A DNA stretch of 64,000 nucleotides from Bostrychus sinensis (GCA_020698575.1 CM036253.1:32045719-32109718); one strand, 5' to 3'. Positions 46,135 through 58,121 are shown, counted from the first letter of the stretch. Notes: a model not told the origin generated them from the letters alone. A program made the numbers and translations.

Positions 46135-47205
46135 TTTATATTTTTATTAATGGTATGGATATAATGAATGGCAAATGTACTTCTGGAATTAATGGAGGGT
46201 GGTCACTCTTAAGCTCCATTAAATCTATTTCGAAACTGCGAGGAATATGATTGGCTCATAGCACTCCAAGGTGGGGCTTTGTGATTGGTCAGTTAGGAAT
46301 TAATTGGCTCCACTTGTTATATGGGACGCAAACCAAAAATCTAATGAAATATCATCATACACACTCTATCATACCCTTTACTGTTAAATCTGTAGCAGGG
46401 AGCTGTCTATAAACAAAACAACCAAATGCAAATAAACCAGCCAAAATGCGTTGTCATGTGAACAGACCTGGCCCATACTATTATGCAAACAAAGATAGGT
46501 AACATTTTGACTTTTTTGAGTGCTGAAGGAAGTAATTCTACGCCTGTCTGGATCCCCCCACTGTTCAAATAAACCTGACATATCCTTCATCTAAAAGTCA
46601 TCACAAACATCAAGATACCTTTTCATCTTTGACGCATTTTCACCAAATTTCCAGCCCTTATACCCAATCACACACCAGTAAACTACTTCTATTTAACCAA
46701 GCACTCGTGTATTGTCCTTTGGAGACTCTTCCCACTCTAATCTCCCGGTGAGTGAGTGTCTGGAGGAGATGAGGACGTGTTGCTGTCTGCAGCTCACCCC
46801 ACCCCTGCTGGGCCCTATATTCCTCCCACTAATAGTGCACCGACCGCCTGCTGCGCCGTGGCAGGACAGTGCCATACGGAGGGACTGCGGACACACTGCC
46901 GTCACCAATATGTGTGGCTCTGACCCAGACAAACCAGAATTCACCGGTGGCCTCAGACTGAGTTGAGATGATTGAACATCTATATTCATGTCTGGGTTTG
47001 GTTGAAAAAGCACTTCTACAAAATGACTTCTGAAGTAGCTTCCCTATTTGATTTGAAGCAAGATTTCAAGGTTGCAATGTTCAGTTGAAACCATTATTTT
47101 TACTCTGCCCCCCCCTGCAAAAAAAAGGCATGGTCTGGGATGTCTTGGCACAAAATAACCTTGGATATTTCAGACAAAAAATGACCCATGGACTCGACAT
47201 CCAGT
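46135..47205. other. Intron with one high-complexity stretch
   Basis: The segment 46700-46965 is CpG-bearing and non-repetitive (CCGACCGCCTGCTGCGCCGT, ACGGAGGGACTGCGGAC). Both strands are open for 84-106 codons without domains. It may be a conserved non-coding element; no exon boundary is convincing. Confidence 0.35.
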
Positions 47206-47209
47206 CTCC

Positions 47210-47802
47210 TTTTTTATAAAAATAACAGTATATAGCTCTGTTTCCACTGATTCCTAAAAGACATTTTTCATTCTGTAATAAAATAGCTTCATACACAAAG
47301 TTTAAAGAAGTAAACAGCTTTTTTTCCCTCTGTTTCTGTTCAAAAGAGTGTAAAAAAACTGCCCCCTGCTGGTCATTTCACCAGGAAAGTATTAATTGAA
47401 AATGTGTTTGTTTGGTCCAGGAGTGACAAAACTATGGCCCGCAGAGCATTTCTTATTTCCTCGCGGGGTTCATTCTCTATTGGCCCAAATTCCAAAAGCA
47501 GAAGTAAAAAGCTGGGGGGGCAGTCCCATGTTCGAATAAATGTCAGGATGGATTTGGAAGGGCATCTGGAGTAAAATCTATTATGCCAAAGTAGCCAAGA
47601 GAATGGTTCATTGTGGAGATCCTTGACAGAGCCCGAGGACTTTTTTTTTCAGTGAGTGTGGTGGTGCACCTCCTCATAGATATTTTAGAGTATGGCCGTC
47701 CATAAAAACAAAACAAAAAAACAATGCACCTCTGTTTCAGTTAGATAATGTTTTTAAAGGTTGTAAAATGTACAATACTCTTCTTGAGATGAGCAGGATT
47801 GA

Positions 47803-47836
<34 letters not shown>

Positions 47837-47850
47837 TCCCCTTTAAACAA
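47210..47850 (+). mobile_element. TATTATGC-family repeat, copy 3, interrupted
   Basis: AGCTCTGTTTCCACTGATTC, CTCTGTTTCTGTTCAAAAGA and CCCCTGCTGGTCATTTCACC match copies 1 and 2. The match resumes only at 47737 (GTTAGATAATGTTTTTAAAG). The roughly 320 bp between (47415-47735) are an insertion. It starts CCAGGAGTGACAAAACTATG, a hAT-like tip, and contains a SINE block, GGAAGGGCATCTGGAGTAAA. A 26-base A run precedes the right end. Confidence 0.7.
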
Positions 47851-47851
47851 A

Positions 47852-48685
47852 ACCTAGCAAATGCAAGTGATCACCAAAAATAGCAGCAGTTCCATAATAA
47901 TTCATCTATAACTTAAATACAAATTCAGGTTATATATTGTGAGATCTTCTGATGAATCTCTATCTAAAAATATCATTCATTTTGTTTCAGTTGCATTATT
48001 GGTTTATATATAGGCTCCATATATACCAGGGTTTATTGTTATATGATGCATATGCCAAAAGTTACAACCAAACTTTATATTCTGGCTTAGCATCAGATTT
48101 GATTGATTTTATATGGCCTTCCATGATAAAGTGTTTTGATTATAGCTCTCTAGGCTTAATTTCAGTAGCTTTGTGCATTCACCCATACGGAGTTCACCTA
48201 TACCTGCAGTTAAGTAAATTTCTCATTCATTTTCCCCATTGACCTTACAAAAAATCCATATAAAAAGAATTTAAAGGCTTTACAACTTTGCCTTTTATCA
48301 AGTGTCAGAAAATGATTATTTATTCATATACGTTACCCCATAGCTGATTAGCCTTTGCCATGCAGTTATTCTTTTATTATAGGTAGGTACAGTATTTTTT
48401 ACAACCCTCAATGGGAAAAATGAATGGGAAATGTGGGGTGCATGGGATCTTAAGTCAGACGTGCATTTCTGTTAATGTCAGTAAATTATACATTTGGTGG
48501 TTATCTAAAAAAATAAAAAATAAAAAAATCCATTATGAATTTCTGAGAGACAATGTTATATTGTGCTGTGGTTCTCAAGTTGTGGGTCAGGAGGAGGTTG
48601 ATTATAATTTCAGCTTATTTGAAGGCTAAATATAGCTTTAAATACATAAACTAATAATACGGCTTTAAAACATGTGCCCTAAAGG
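47852..48685. other. Intron, no recognised gene
   Basis: The stretch 48336-48430 is a decayed copy of the hairpin repeat at 19842-20085. The 96-codon frame at 47952-48242 has no recognised domain. Confidence 0.45.
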
Positions 48686-48689
48686 TTGC

Positions 48690-48945
48690 AGTGGTCGGAC
48701 CTTGGACATTTGGACATTTTTGGGGCAGTTCGAAATCCTTCTCTCTCCAGTTCATGCTTTTGTTGTGTGCCTGCGCAAGACACTTCACCCACCGTGCCTA
48801 TATGAATGTGTTAGTATGACTGTATGAATGGTGGTGGTCAGAGGCACATATTGGCTGCTACATCTCTATCAGTCTGTCCCAGGGCAGCTGTGGCTACACA
48901 AGTAGCTCACCACCACTGAGGAGTGAATGAATAATGAACAATTAT
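48690..48945 (+). mobile_element. tRNA-derived SINE
   Basis: GCGCAAGACACTTCACCCAC, GGTGGTGGTCAGAGGCACAT, CAGTCTGTCCCAGGGCAGCT and CACCACTGAGGAGTGAATGA in order. Same family as 37752 and, inverted, 56480. The tRNA-like head is decayed. Confidence 0.75.
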
Positions 48946-49621
48946 TATTATTAATACTGTTATTTTTGTTGTTATTGGTGTTGTCATTGATGCTATTCTT
49001 GTCTTGCTATTATTCTTGCTGTTGCTGTTATTGATGCTATTATTGTTATTGTTGTTGTTATTGTTTCTATTGTTGTTGTTGTTGCTGTTATTGATGCTAT
49101 TGTTATTGCTATGGTTGCTGTTGTTGATGCTATTGTTGTTATTGTTGCTATTATTGTTACTGTTGTTGTTATTGTTGGTGCTGTTATTGTTGCTAATGTT
49201 GTTGTTATTGTTTCTATTGTTGTTGTTGTTGTTGCTGTTACTGATGCTATTGTTGTTGTTATTGGTGCTATTGTTGTTGCTATGGTTGCTGTTGTTGATG
49301 CTATTGTTGTTATTGTTGCTATTATTGTTACTGTTGTTGTTATTGTTGTTTTTTGTCATTGCTGCTATTGTTGTTGTTATTGTTTCTATTGTTGTTATTG
49401 TTGTTTTTTGTCATTGTTGCTATTGTTGTTGTTATTGTTTCTATTGTTGTTGTTGTTGTTGCTGTTATTGATGCTATTGTTATTTTTTATGGTTGCTGTT
49501 GTTGATGCTATTGTTGTTATTGTTGCTATTATTGTTACTGTTGTTGTTATTGTTGGTGCTCTTATTGTTGCTAATGTTGTTGTTATTGTTGCTATTAATG
49601 TTGCTGTTGTTGTTGTTGTGT
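48943..49621. repeat. (TTG/ATT)n compound trinucleotide array
   Basis: 680 bp of TTG, ATT, GCT and GAT triplets that keep one phase almost throughout. A block starting ATGGTTGCTGTTGTTGATGC occurs at 49111, 49282 and 49489. Because the phase is kept, all frames on both strands stay open (poly-Asn on the minus strand, poly-Leu or Val-Ile on the plus). No gene is implied. Confidence 0.95.
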
Positions 49622-49629
49622 TTGGACGT

Positions 49630-50020
49630 TTGTTACTGGTGAACTGAGCATCTTCACAACTCTCTATTTTAAAACGCCAACACCTGAACACAGCTTTGCT
49701 TCAGTTCCAGCACTACACTATATCTGTGTACTTACTTTAAACCCACTTGTTTATCTGATATTTCCAATGTAATTCCTGCACCACAGACGAACATCTGTCA
49801 GGTGTTAGAGACAGGTGTGTGTGTGACTGACAGCTTGAGGCTTTAAAACATAATTTAAATACTGCAGTGAACATAAACAAACTGCCTACATGTCTACAGC
49901 GTAACAGGATTAAAAGACCTGCCTGAAAAACACTGACATTACAGCTGTATAATACTTTTTATGGACTTTTTACCCCAGTACCAAAACATAAAATATATGG
50001 TTCTCAAAGTAGCATCTTGG
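49630..50020. other. Intron, no recognised gene
   Basis: Nothing recognised. Confidence 0.4.
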
Positions 50021-50024
50021 GATA

Positions 50025-50215
50025 GTCGCCTAAATCAGGACTAACCAAGGTTTGACTAATAAAGAGGACTGATGCACACAACTTTACTAAACAAGGACAA
50101 AGCAGGGTCCTGACCAGGACTAAACCAGGCCAAAACAAGGACACCACTGTGCCTAAACCAAGACAAAGCAGTGGTCTAAACCTAACCAAAGCAAGATTAA
50201 ACTGGAAAACAACTG
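50025..50215 (+). repeat. CTAAACCAGG-type minisatellite, diverged
   Basis: GACTAAACCAGG, GCCTAAACCAAG and GTCTAAACC variants are mixed with AAAGCAGG units at about 12-bp spacing. Confidence 0.65.
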
Positions 50216-50367
50216 GCTTTTCAGAAAAAGCCTGCATACCAGCAGTGGCAAAGTCCCATTTTTAATAATAAAATATATGTAATTTTCTGTATACTGGTGC
50301 ATTTGAGATTATATTTTTATATTACATTTTACATTACATTGTATATTACATTACTGCATTTTTAAAT

Positions 50368-50424
50368 TTGTGTGCATGTGTGTGTGCATGTGTGTGTGCA
50401 TGTGCGTGTGCATGTGTGTGTGCG
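50368..50424. repeat. (GTGTGCAT)n microsatellite
   Basis: About seven units of GTGTGCAT/GTGTGTGC. Confidence 0.9.
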
Positions 50425-50705
50425 TAAATATCAAGTTTCTCTCCAGTGGTTTCCCAATCCCCAGTGGAGTCTCATCCCACTGGGCAGTGGACAGAGCAGG
50501 CGCCAGAAAACTCAACAGGCCACTTTTTTGTCAGAATGTCTGAACTTAATTTTTAAGTTGTTTTCAAAATAAAACAGCTAAATTAATGAGAGGAATATGC
50601 TGTGCTCCATCACAGCGCCATGCTTCTGATCACATCGTCTGTAACTGCACGTCTTATTTCTTCAAGTTACTAATGATCATTTCTCTCCAAATATTCAGTC
50701 AATTG
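50425..50705. other. Intron, no recognised gene
   Basis: Nothing recognised. Confidence 0.4.
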
Positions 50706-50707
50706 TC

Positions 50708-51060
50708 AAATCAAATCACATTTATTTATATAGCACATTTAAAAACAATCTCAGTCGACCAAAGCGCTTTACAAGTCAAGCGGTACAAATGTATACAAAT
50801 TCACTTAATAAAGAACAAACAAACTTTAAAATAATGTTAAAAAAGAATATAATAAAACAATATAGAAACAACAGACAATGCTGCACTAAAAGCTCTGATG
50901 AAAGCCAAAGCGTTTGCTCAATCAGTGTTAAAAGCTAATGAGTAAAAATAGATCTTTCACTTTTGGGAGTTTGGGAGCTGCTGTTGAGAACACTCTGTCC
51001 ACACTAGCTCTGTCATCAAACAGAGACTGATTTGAAGCTTGGCAAGTGAAGTGTTTATGT
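50708..51060 (-). mobile_element. LINE 3' end, minus strand
   Basis: AATCACATTTATTTATATAG then CGACCAAAGCGCTTTACAAG is the inverse of the LINE tail AAAGCGCTTTGG...TATATAAATAAATGTGATTTG. About 250 bp of the adjoining 3' region (TTTGGGAGCTGCTGTTGAGA, ACACTCTGTCCACACTAGCT) follow. Confidence 0.6.
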
Positions 51061-51061
51061 C

Positions 51062-51820
51062 CATGATTTGGTATTTATTTACTGTGATGGACCAGGCTCA
51101 TCATGCTGACACCAGCTTACAGTATCACCGACCTCACACGGCAGCAGGGCGCAGCAATCCCCAGTGGCACCTGCCCCACAGTTTGAAAAACACTGGTATA
51201 AGATTATAAAGTTGGAGATAGAAGCTGGTTTTCCTGTCACACAGTTGGAAAACAGAAGGCAGAGCTACTGTAACACTGCATGAAAAAGCAGTTTGTTTAC
51301 CTGCGTGTGCGTTTGTGTGACTGGTTGTGTGTTAAAGCCAGGTGCAGAGTGGCCCCAGCTCTGACCCAGGTGTGCGCACTCAGCACGACCCACAAAACCA
51401 CTCAGAGGAGGAGGAGGAGGAGTAGGAGGAGGTGCCAGGTGGGATATGGAATACCAACACACTGGAGCTGTTTACTCTGCACTTCTCATCAGTGTTTACA
51501 AGGTGTACATCCCTTCATATACCAGCGTTTATAATGTCCTCCAGCTGTATCTGCATCGACACACAACTCGGACAAAATTAAAACAGGTTTAGTGGTGTAG
51601 TAGAAGCTATTGTAAAACAAGGTAATGAAGTGAAACAGCTGGTGTAGTGATTCCTGCAGAGGCTGGGTCAGGAACAAACTAGAGCTGCAGAGGATTAGAA
51701 CAACAAGCACTGACTATGGTTAATATTACTATACTGATCCTGACATGTCTTTAATACACTGGAGTTACTGAATTAACTGAACTTATGAGGAGATACAAGG
51801 CTCTGGACTCACTGGTGACT
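51062..51820. other. Intron, no recognised gene
   Basis: A short GGA tract lies at 51405-51432. Frames of 65-84 codons lack domains. Confidence 0.4.
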
Positions 51821-51823
51821 GGG

Positions 51824-53028
51824 CTAAACCCGGATTAAATCAGGTCTAAACCAAGATAAAACCAGGACTAAGCCAGGACTAAACCAGGACTAAACCAAGA
51901 CTAAAGCAGGATTAAACCAGGAATATATCAGTTCTAAACTAGGATTGAACCAGGACTAAACCAAAACTAAACCAGGATTAAACCAGGAATAAATCAGGAT
52001 TGAACCAGGACTAAACCAGGTCTAAACCAGGATTGAACCAGGTCTAAACCAAAACTAAACCAGTATGGAACCAGGACTAAACCAAAACTAAACCAGGATT
52101 GAACCAGGACTAAACCAAAACTAAACCAGGATTAAACCAAGAATAAATCAGGTCTAAACCAAGATTAAACCAGGACTAAATCAGCATTAAACCAGGAATA
52201 ATCAGGTCTAAACCAGGATTAAACCAGGACTAAACCAAGACTAAACCAAGATTAAACCAGGAATAAATCAGGTCTAAACCAGGTCTAAACCAGGATTAAA
52301 ACAGGTCTAAACCAGGATTAAAACAGGTCTAAACAGGACTAAACCAGGAATAAATCAGGTCTAAACCAAGACTAAACCAGGACTAAACCAGGACTAATCC
52401 AGGACTAAACTAGGTACCAGAATTAAACCAGGACTAATTCAGGACTAAACCAACATTAAATCAGGAATAAACCAGGAATAAACTAAGACTAAACCAGGTC
52501 TAAACCCGGTTCAAACCAGGACTAAACCAAGACTAAACCAAGATTAAACCAGGACTAAATCAGGATTAAACCAGGAATAAATCAGGTCTAAACCAGGACT
52601 AAATCAGTTCTAAACCAGGACTAAACCAAGATAAAACTAGGATTAAACCAGGTACCAGGATTAAACCAGAACTGAACCAGCTCTAAACCAGGTCTAAACC
52701 AGGACTAAAACAGGACTAAACCAGGATTGAACCAGGACTAAACCAAAACTAAACCAGGATTAAACCAGGAATAAATCAAGTCTAAACCAGGACTAAACCA
52801 GGTCTAAACCAGGACTAAACCAGGTCTAAACCAGGACTAAACCAGGTCTAAACCAGGTCTAAACAGGACAAACCAGGACTAATCCAGGACTAAACTAGGT
52901 GCCAGGATTAAACCAGGACTAATTCAGGACTAAACCAACATTAAATCAGGAATAAACCAGGACTAAACTAAGACTAAACCAGGTCTAATCCAGGTCTAAA
53001 CCCGGTTCAAACCAGGACTAAACCAGTA
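51824..53028 (+). repeat. CTAAACCAGGA minisatellite array (1.2 kb)
   Basis: About 100 units of roughly 12 bp (GACTAAACCAGG, with GATTAAACCAGG, GTCTAAACCAGG, AATAAATCAGGT and CAAAACTAAACC). Variant units alternate in longer periods, giving local higher-order repeats; for example the segment ACTAATCCAGGACTAAACTA with GTACCAG or GTGCCAG occurs near 52392 and 52876. All frames are frequently stopped. Confidence 0.97.
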
Positions 53029-53029
53029 A

Positions 53030-53400
53030 TATGACTTTCAAAAGCCATCATTAAAAAGTAATCAAGCATGTGCTGTGGGTAATGCTGTGTTTCTAATAAA
53101 CATGAGCTGGAGCATCTTTTAACATTTTCTTATTGTAATATGAATCTTTATTACAGGCATAAGACAAACCACCTCTGAGACTCCAGCTCTGTTGTTTCCT
53201 TTGAAACACTGCCATTTGGTGTTTATTCTCTCTCTGGTGTTCTATTCAAAGAAGAGAGGATCCATCAGCCAATCTGCATACTTAAGAAGAACCATTCTAA
53301 CCCCTTTTACGATGAAAATAGAGCTTTACAGACCCACCACAAGCAACTGCTCCAGAAGAAACAGGGTTCTTATGGGGAAGAACATTGTCAATACAGCCAT
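53030..53400. other. Intron, no recognised gene
   Basis: The frame at 53192-53443 has no recognised domain and ends in a SINE. Confidence 0.4.
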
Positions 53401-53403
53401 TAA

Positions 53404-53522
53404 ACAGGCAAAGTGGTTAGCACTGTCGCCTCACAGCTCCTGATAGCTTTAACCCCAGCGAAGGATGGGTCAAATGCAAATTTCCCTACAGGAACAATAA
53501 AGTCTACCTTACCTTACTTAGT
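53404..53522 (+). mobile_element. SINE fragment
   Basis: AGGCAAAGTGGTTAGCACTG then TCGCCTCACAG is a tRNA-like head seen widely in fish. AATTTCCCTACAGGAACAAT then AAAGTCTACCTTACCTTAC is the tail. The central part is deleted. Confidence 0.65.
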
Positions 53523-53711
53523 CCACAGAGAAATGATATAATGTGTTCATTTATCTCCTTATGCCTTGCCAGTAGAGTACTTTTAGAGCTGACATTAACT
53601 TTTTGCTCACTGGCCACTGTCCTTTTCAAACCTTACTAGCCAATTGGGGTTTTAAAAAGCTATAATTTAACTGGTTGGAATGTATTTTATTATTTTATTG
53701 TATTTTTTAGC

Positions 53712-54167
53712 ATCTTGTCAGTAGTTGCTTTGCGATGCTGTGGTGTCCACGACTTTGTACCAAATCTCTCTGTCCTGTTCTCTCAGGACTGCTTCTGTTA
53801 GACTCAGTCCAGTCCACTCCTTTATGTCCTTTGGCCACGATGCTGGGGGTCTCTCTTGTCTTCATTTTCCATTTACCTTCCATACAATGACTTTTTCTTT
53901 TTCAAGCATGTCCGAAAAATCTTAATTTCCTAACTTTCATATTCTGTCTGAGCATCAGTCAGCTCCTAATTTTGCTCAGAGCCCAGATGTTACTCCTACT
54001 ATCAGTCCAAGAAATTCTGAGGATTCTTCTGTAACACCACATTTGAAATGTGTCGACCCACTTCTCATCGTCCTTTGTCATTGCCCATGACTCACTTGTG
54101 CATGTTGCAATGGGGAAGACGATGCCGCACAGCAATCTTAATTTCAGGTCTATACTGATCAGCATGA
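53712..54167 (-). pseudogene. RTE-like LINE reverse transcriptase, C-terminal fragment, copy 2
   Basis: The minus strand gives ISIDLKLRLLCGIVFPIATC, then SESWAMTKDDEKWVDTFQMW, YRRILRISWTD and SRSNIWALSKIRS, closely matching the copy at 16193-16832. The rest of the fragment, down to AGTAGTTGCTTTGCGATGCT at 53723, matches at DNA level with indels. This copy keeps an open frame through the ESWAMTKDDE region where copy 1 has stops. It lacks the catalytic domain. Confidence 0.85.
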
Positions 54168-54169
54168 CA

Positions 54170-55106
54170 GGAGGAGAAATTTTAAATTTTATAGCATAAA
54201 ATAAGCTTAATGATGAAATGCAGAGCTTGGTTTTATGTGTAGAAAAGAATTTAACAAATTTGTGGAAAAGAGGTTTACCTAGACAGTATAAATTTGAATT
54301 CTTTGCATCTTAATACATGTTTTTTTTTTTTTTTTTTTTTTTTGGCAGGGAGACTAAAAGTGCTTCTAGCCATAATGTGGCCAGTTGGCTAATGCCAGTG
54401 GATACTTCAGGTTAAACAGGTTTTCCTCCCTCTTTATAAAACAATGTGTATGTCCATTGTAAAGCATTTAGCAAGCTATCTTCATTCAAGTGGCACCACT
54501 ACAAATTCATTCTCAAAATAGGACATGCTTCAGTGTAGGATACACTCAAAACAACAACAACAAAAAAACTCTGCCTATTGTTATGTTTAATAATGTCTCT
54601 TTTGTTATATATACTTAAAAATATATGTATATTTCCTATTATTGAGCCATCTGTGTAATCTATATGAAATACTGTGAACTATTACAGCTACTAAAGCCAT
54701 TGGATAGTCTATGCATGACTGTTGCGTAAAATTGTAAATACAATTTTAATTTTGTCCTTCTAAGCTATCCCGTTCAAATCTAAGCCAAACACACATGGGC
54801 AGAATCTGCATGGCTTGAGATGTCCCTCCTTTCACTTTGCCGGTGTTCATCTTTCAAAAACAGGTAATGAAACATTTTCTTGGCATAAAAACAAATGTAT
54901 AGTATTACCTTAGCTTTGTGAACCTTTCCATGTATTTCAAAAATATAAACAAAATGTGAAAAAAACAAACAAACAAAAAACAAAACAAACATGTGCCTTT
55001 CCTTACAACTTTTTTCTGTACCCTGTAGGGGTGTTTGTACTGCTTTAATCCCTGGACGCCCAGGTGAAATGTTCACTGGCTCTGCTGTACGCTTACAAGA
55101 TTGACA
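54170..55106. other. Intron, no recognised gene
   Basis: A T run at 54320-54344. The 98-codon frame at 54780-55076 (-) has no recognised domain. Confidence 0.4.
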
Positions 55107-55116
55107 CAGGTATGGT

Positions 55117-55654
55117 TAGGGTGACCACCTCAAAAAGTACTAAAAGTGGGACAAGTTGTGCAATTTGGGGGGGATAAAGTGGGATGGACTCGAGAAACAA
55201 AAGCTTTGTGTACATATCTAACCTCATTTAGATAAAGCTACAGCTGCTACAGTGTATGGCCTTTAAAACATCTGATGCTCTGTTTGTTTCAACACCAAAA
55301 AAACATCGTTTATCGTCGTATTTACATTCTAAATCAGTTTATAAAAATCAATTCCAGCAGCACCACCACCAGCTAACAGCCCAATGGAGAGAGGACTTTT
55401 CCTGAAACATGGGGGCAGCAACACACCAACCAAATATGTCAACCTAGAGAGACAGGACACCCTCAAATATGTATTCCACATTTGACGCCAGGAACACTGA
55501 CCTGTCATTGCTGTTCTTAATTTGAATCACACTTTCTATAAGATCCACTGGGCACCAAGGAAAAAGTGGGACATTATCTTAATAAGTGGGACAGGGGGAC
55601 AAATGACTAAGTGGCTGTGCAGGACAAACAAAAGTAGGACAGGTCGTCACTCTA
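55117..55654. mobile_element. hAT-like element, family TAGGGTGACCA, second copy
   Basis: The left end TAGGGTGACCACCTCAAAAA and right end GACAGGTCGTCACTCTA are inverted. A perfect 8-bp duplication, GGTATGGT, flanks it (55109-55116 and 55655-55662). AGTGGGACA recurs inside both arms. Length is 538 bp, uninterrupted, unlike the copy at 34353. Confidence 0.9.
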
Positions 55655-55664
55655 GGTATGGTGG

Positions 55665-56475
55665 GACATTCTTGCACACAACAATCAGAAGCACGTTCAG
55701 CCTTTAACATGTTTTAGACAAATTGTATTGAAGTTGGATAAAAATGCAGACACACAGACAGATGTGTTGTTTGCCAGAATCAGTACACACAGACAGACTG
55801 CATCAAAGTTTGGTTGTAGCCCAAATTCGCGCTGGAGTTGGTGTGAACATGGGACTGATGGGCTAACAGTGGTGTCATGAGACTTGTCTGGACTTTTACG
55901 GTCAGGCCAGGATAATGGTGTGCTTTGGCAGCCCACTGAAGTCATTTTAATTAAAGTCCACAACTTTTCATATCAGTAAATTCAGCCTTTTTAAAACAGA
56001 CTGCAATAGTGCTTTCATGCACAAAAATAAAACAGTGTTTTTAGTCTCAATAAAATGTCCTATTAAAACTATTTAGTCACTTATTCCAGCATTGACCATG
56101 AGCTTGACACCACATTCAGAACATGTCAGTAACAGACTGAAAATACCAAATAAATAATACAAAAGAGCAACTGAGAAATAAAAAGTGCAGTTCAAAATTC
56201 AGAATCATTAACTCTTCTTCTGATGACCTTTTCTGGAGGTGAATACTGAAAAACACTGTGCTTAGTGAAAAATTGAGCAACATTGACTTCAACCTGAGGT
56301 GTAACAGAACTGGATCTTTTTCTCTTGTTGTTTTTCTTCTATACTTCTAATGTCCCATACTGCCACCTACTGTTAATGAGTGTAAGTTGATGACACCTTT
56401 TTTTTTCTTTTTTTTTTTTGGCAAAGGCTGGTGACCCACTGAAAATGGTTCCGCAACCCATTTTTTGGTCCCGAC
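55665..56475. other. Intron, no recognised gene
   Basis: Nothing recognised apart from T runs near 56399-56419. Confidence 0.4.
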
Positions 56476-56479
56476 CCAC

Positions 56480-56702
56480 TAGCTGAGAATAATAATGCAA
56501 TAATAATGCATTGGATTTACATAGCTCCTTTCTAGATTCCCAAAGTGCTTTTTGCACTGCATTATTTATTCACTCCTCAGTCACACTCGGTGGTGGTGAG
56601 CTACTTCTGTAGCCACAGCTGCCCTGGGGCAGATTGACCATGACATGGCTGCCAGTCTGTGCCTAGAGCCCCTCCAACCACCACCAAACACAGTCAGTTT
56701 GA
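56480..56702 (-). mobile_element. tRNA-derived SINE, minus strand
   Basis: ATTATTTATTCACTCCTCAG, GGTGGTGGTGAGCTACTTCT and AGCCACAGCTGCCCTGGGGC are the inverse of the SINE body at 48690-48945. AATGCATTGGATTTACATAG is the inverse of its tail. Confidence 0.75.
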
Positions 56703-56704
56703 AT

Positions 56705-57195
56705 TGTTTCCAACTGATAAGATCTTGTCTATCAATAAATGCTGCTAAATTATATTTTCATGCAATGATTTTATCCCATTTTTCCTAGTGTATTACTGTC
56801 TGGAGCCAGGCTCACAGTCAGCAATGAAAAGTGTAGTCTCATTTTATAAACAAGCTTTGGAAGTAATGGCTTTACTGTAGAATTCAAGAAAAGCACAATT
56901 TATTAGGTTTTGAAAATTGTATAAAGTACTCTTTGTTTAAATTCAATTTTAAATGTATTAATGGCCTTGGCCACAAGAGGCGCTGCCAGTGGTGACTGCA
57001 CACCAGCCAGATGTTAGCACTACATTTGGCCAGAGCTCATTCACAGCAACAGGCCCACAGATCAGGAACACCACCTGCCAAATTAAAAGCCCTCCCAGAT
57101 CGAAAACAGTTGACTTACAAAGTAAAACATTGGAACCACATTTCCACCAGTGTTTTATTGTAAATAGTCTGTATAATATGAACTGTTTGGTTTAA
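56705..57195. other. Intron, no recognised gene
   Basis: The frame at 56989-57195 has no recognised domain and may be part of a decayed LINE whose 3' end follows. Confidence 0.35.
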
Positions 57196-57199
57196 TGTT

Positions 57200-57372
57200 T
57201 GTAATTGTTTGTTGTTGTCTGTTTTGTCTCAGGGACCTGGTCTGCAAATTAGCTGTTAGCTGGATGGCTTACGGACATGGCATCGGTTGCATCTGAAACT
57301 GTACCAACGCTTTTTTTTTTTTTTTTTTTTTGTCCTGTCCCTTTTAAATAAACTTATAAATAAATAAATATC
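57200..57372 (+). mobile_element. LINE 3' end with (TAAA)n tail
   Basis: TTGTCTCAGGGACCTGGTCT and CAAATTAGCTGTTAGCTGGA, then a T run (57310-57331), CCTTTTAAATAAACTTATAA and ATAAATAAAT. The layout fits the untranslated end of a LINE. Confidence 0.45.
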
Positions 57373-57479
57373 TAACTTCATCTTCTTTATTGGTATTTAC
57401 TGTAATCACCCAGCTATGATTGCAATGATTACTGTTTATATGAAGATGCTGGCTGCTAAGGAGCCTCCACACTTCACCT

Positions 57480-57735
57480 CTGTACCAAACTTGTATAATT
57501 AATGACTGCCGCTGTCGTCTGCTTTATTCCCCAAGTGCCACCAGCCTCCGCACGGACTCCACACAGACTCAGCTGGAAGGATTAGATTTTCCAATTTCCC
57601 CCAATGTGCTGTGAAAAATAGCAGTCATATCTGGGGCACGGAGCTACCTTCTGAACCGGAGTATGGCTCTAAACGTCTGCGGAACGGAGGGAGGAAGGGA
57701 GGGGGGTGGAAATATAGGCTACAGACAGAACTCAA
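57480..57735. other. Candidate conserved non-coding element
   Basis: Non-repetitive, CpG-bearing and high-complexity (TGACTGCCGCTGTCGTCTGC, CACGGAGCTACCTTCTGAAC) in an AT-rich intron. No frame or splice signals are convincing. Confidence 0.3.
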
Positions 57736-57739
57736 GCCC

Positions 57740-58120
57740 AAAGTGAGGCACATCACACAGAGTTCTCAACAGACTTCCTAAAATATCCCCTCTAAGGTGG
57801 AATACCGTATATAAGAGCGATTATAAAACAAACTTTGAATACATGTGCTGTTTTCATAAGTGACACTTTCAGGTCATGTACAGCAGAGTGGAACATACAG
57901 GTGAAGATTTAGGACCAAAAAGTTGACTAACTTTATGAATATAGATGTGGAGAAGTTACAGCATCTCAAACTCATTTACATGTACAATAACAGACTTTTA
58001 CATGAGCTAATAATACTGGAAAGTAAAAAAAACTTGTATTGTTGCCTGAAGTGTTAGATGAGCTGAGGCGCTTACAGCACCCAGTGTACCTCTTCATGTT
58101 AACTGTGCCACCATTAAGGC
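57740..58120. other. Intron, no recognised gene
   Basis: Nothing recognised. Confidence 0.4.
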
Positions 58121-58121
58121 T

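Noticed and set aside
48907..49691. Poly-asparagine, poly-leucine and Val-Ile frames up to 178 codons
   Set aside because: By-products of the TTG/ATT array. All frames are open at once on both strands, as expected for a stop-free triplet repeat.
51824..53028. CRISPR-like array
   Set aside because: Units of about 12 bp are directly contiguous, with no unique spacers of constant length, and the context is a vertebrate intron.
51824..53028. Interstitial telomere sequence (CCCTAAA-like)
   Set aside because: The unit is CTAAACCAGGA and not a pure 6- or 7-bp telomere repeat; vertebrate telomeres are TTAGGG.
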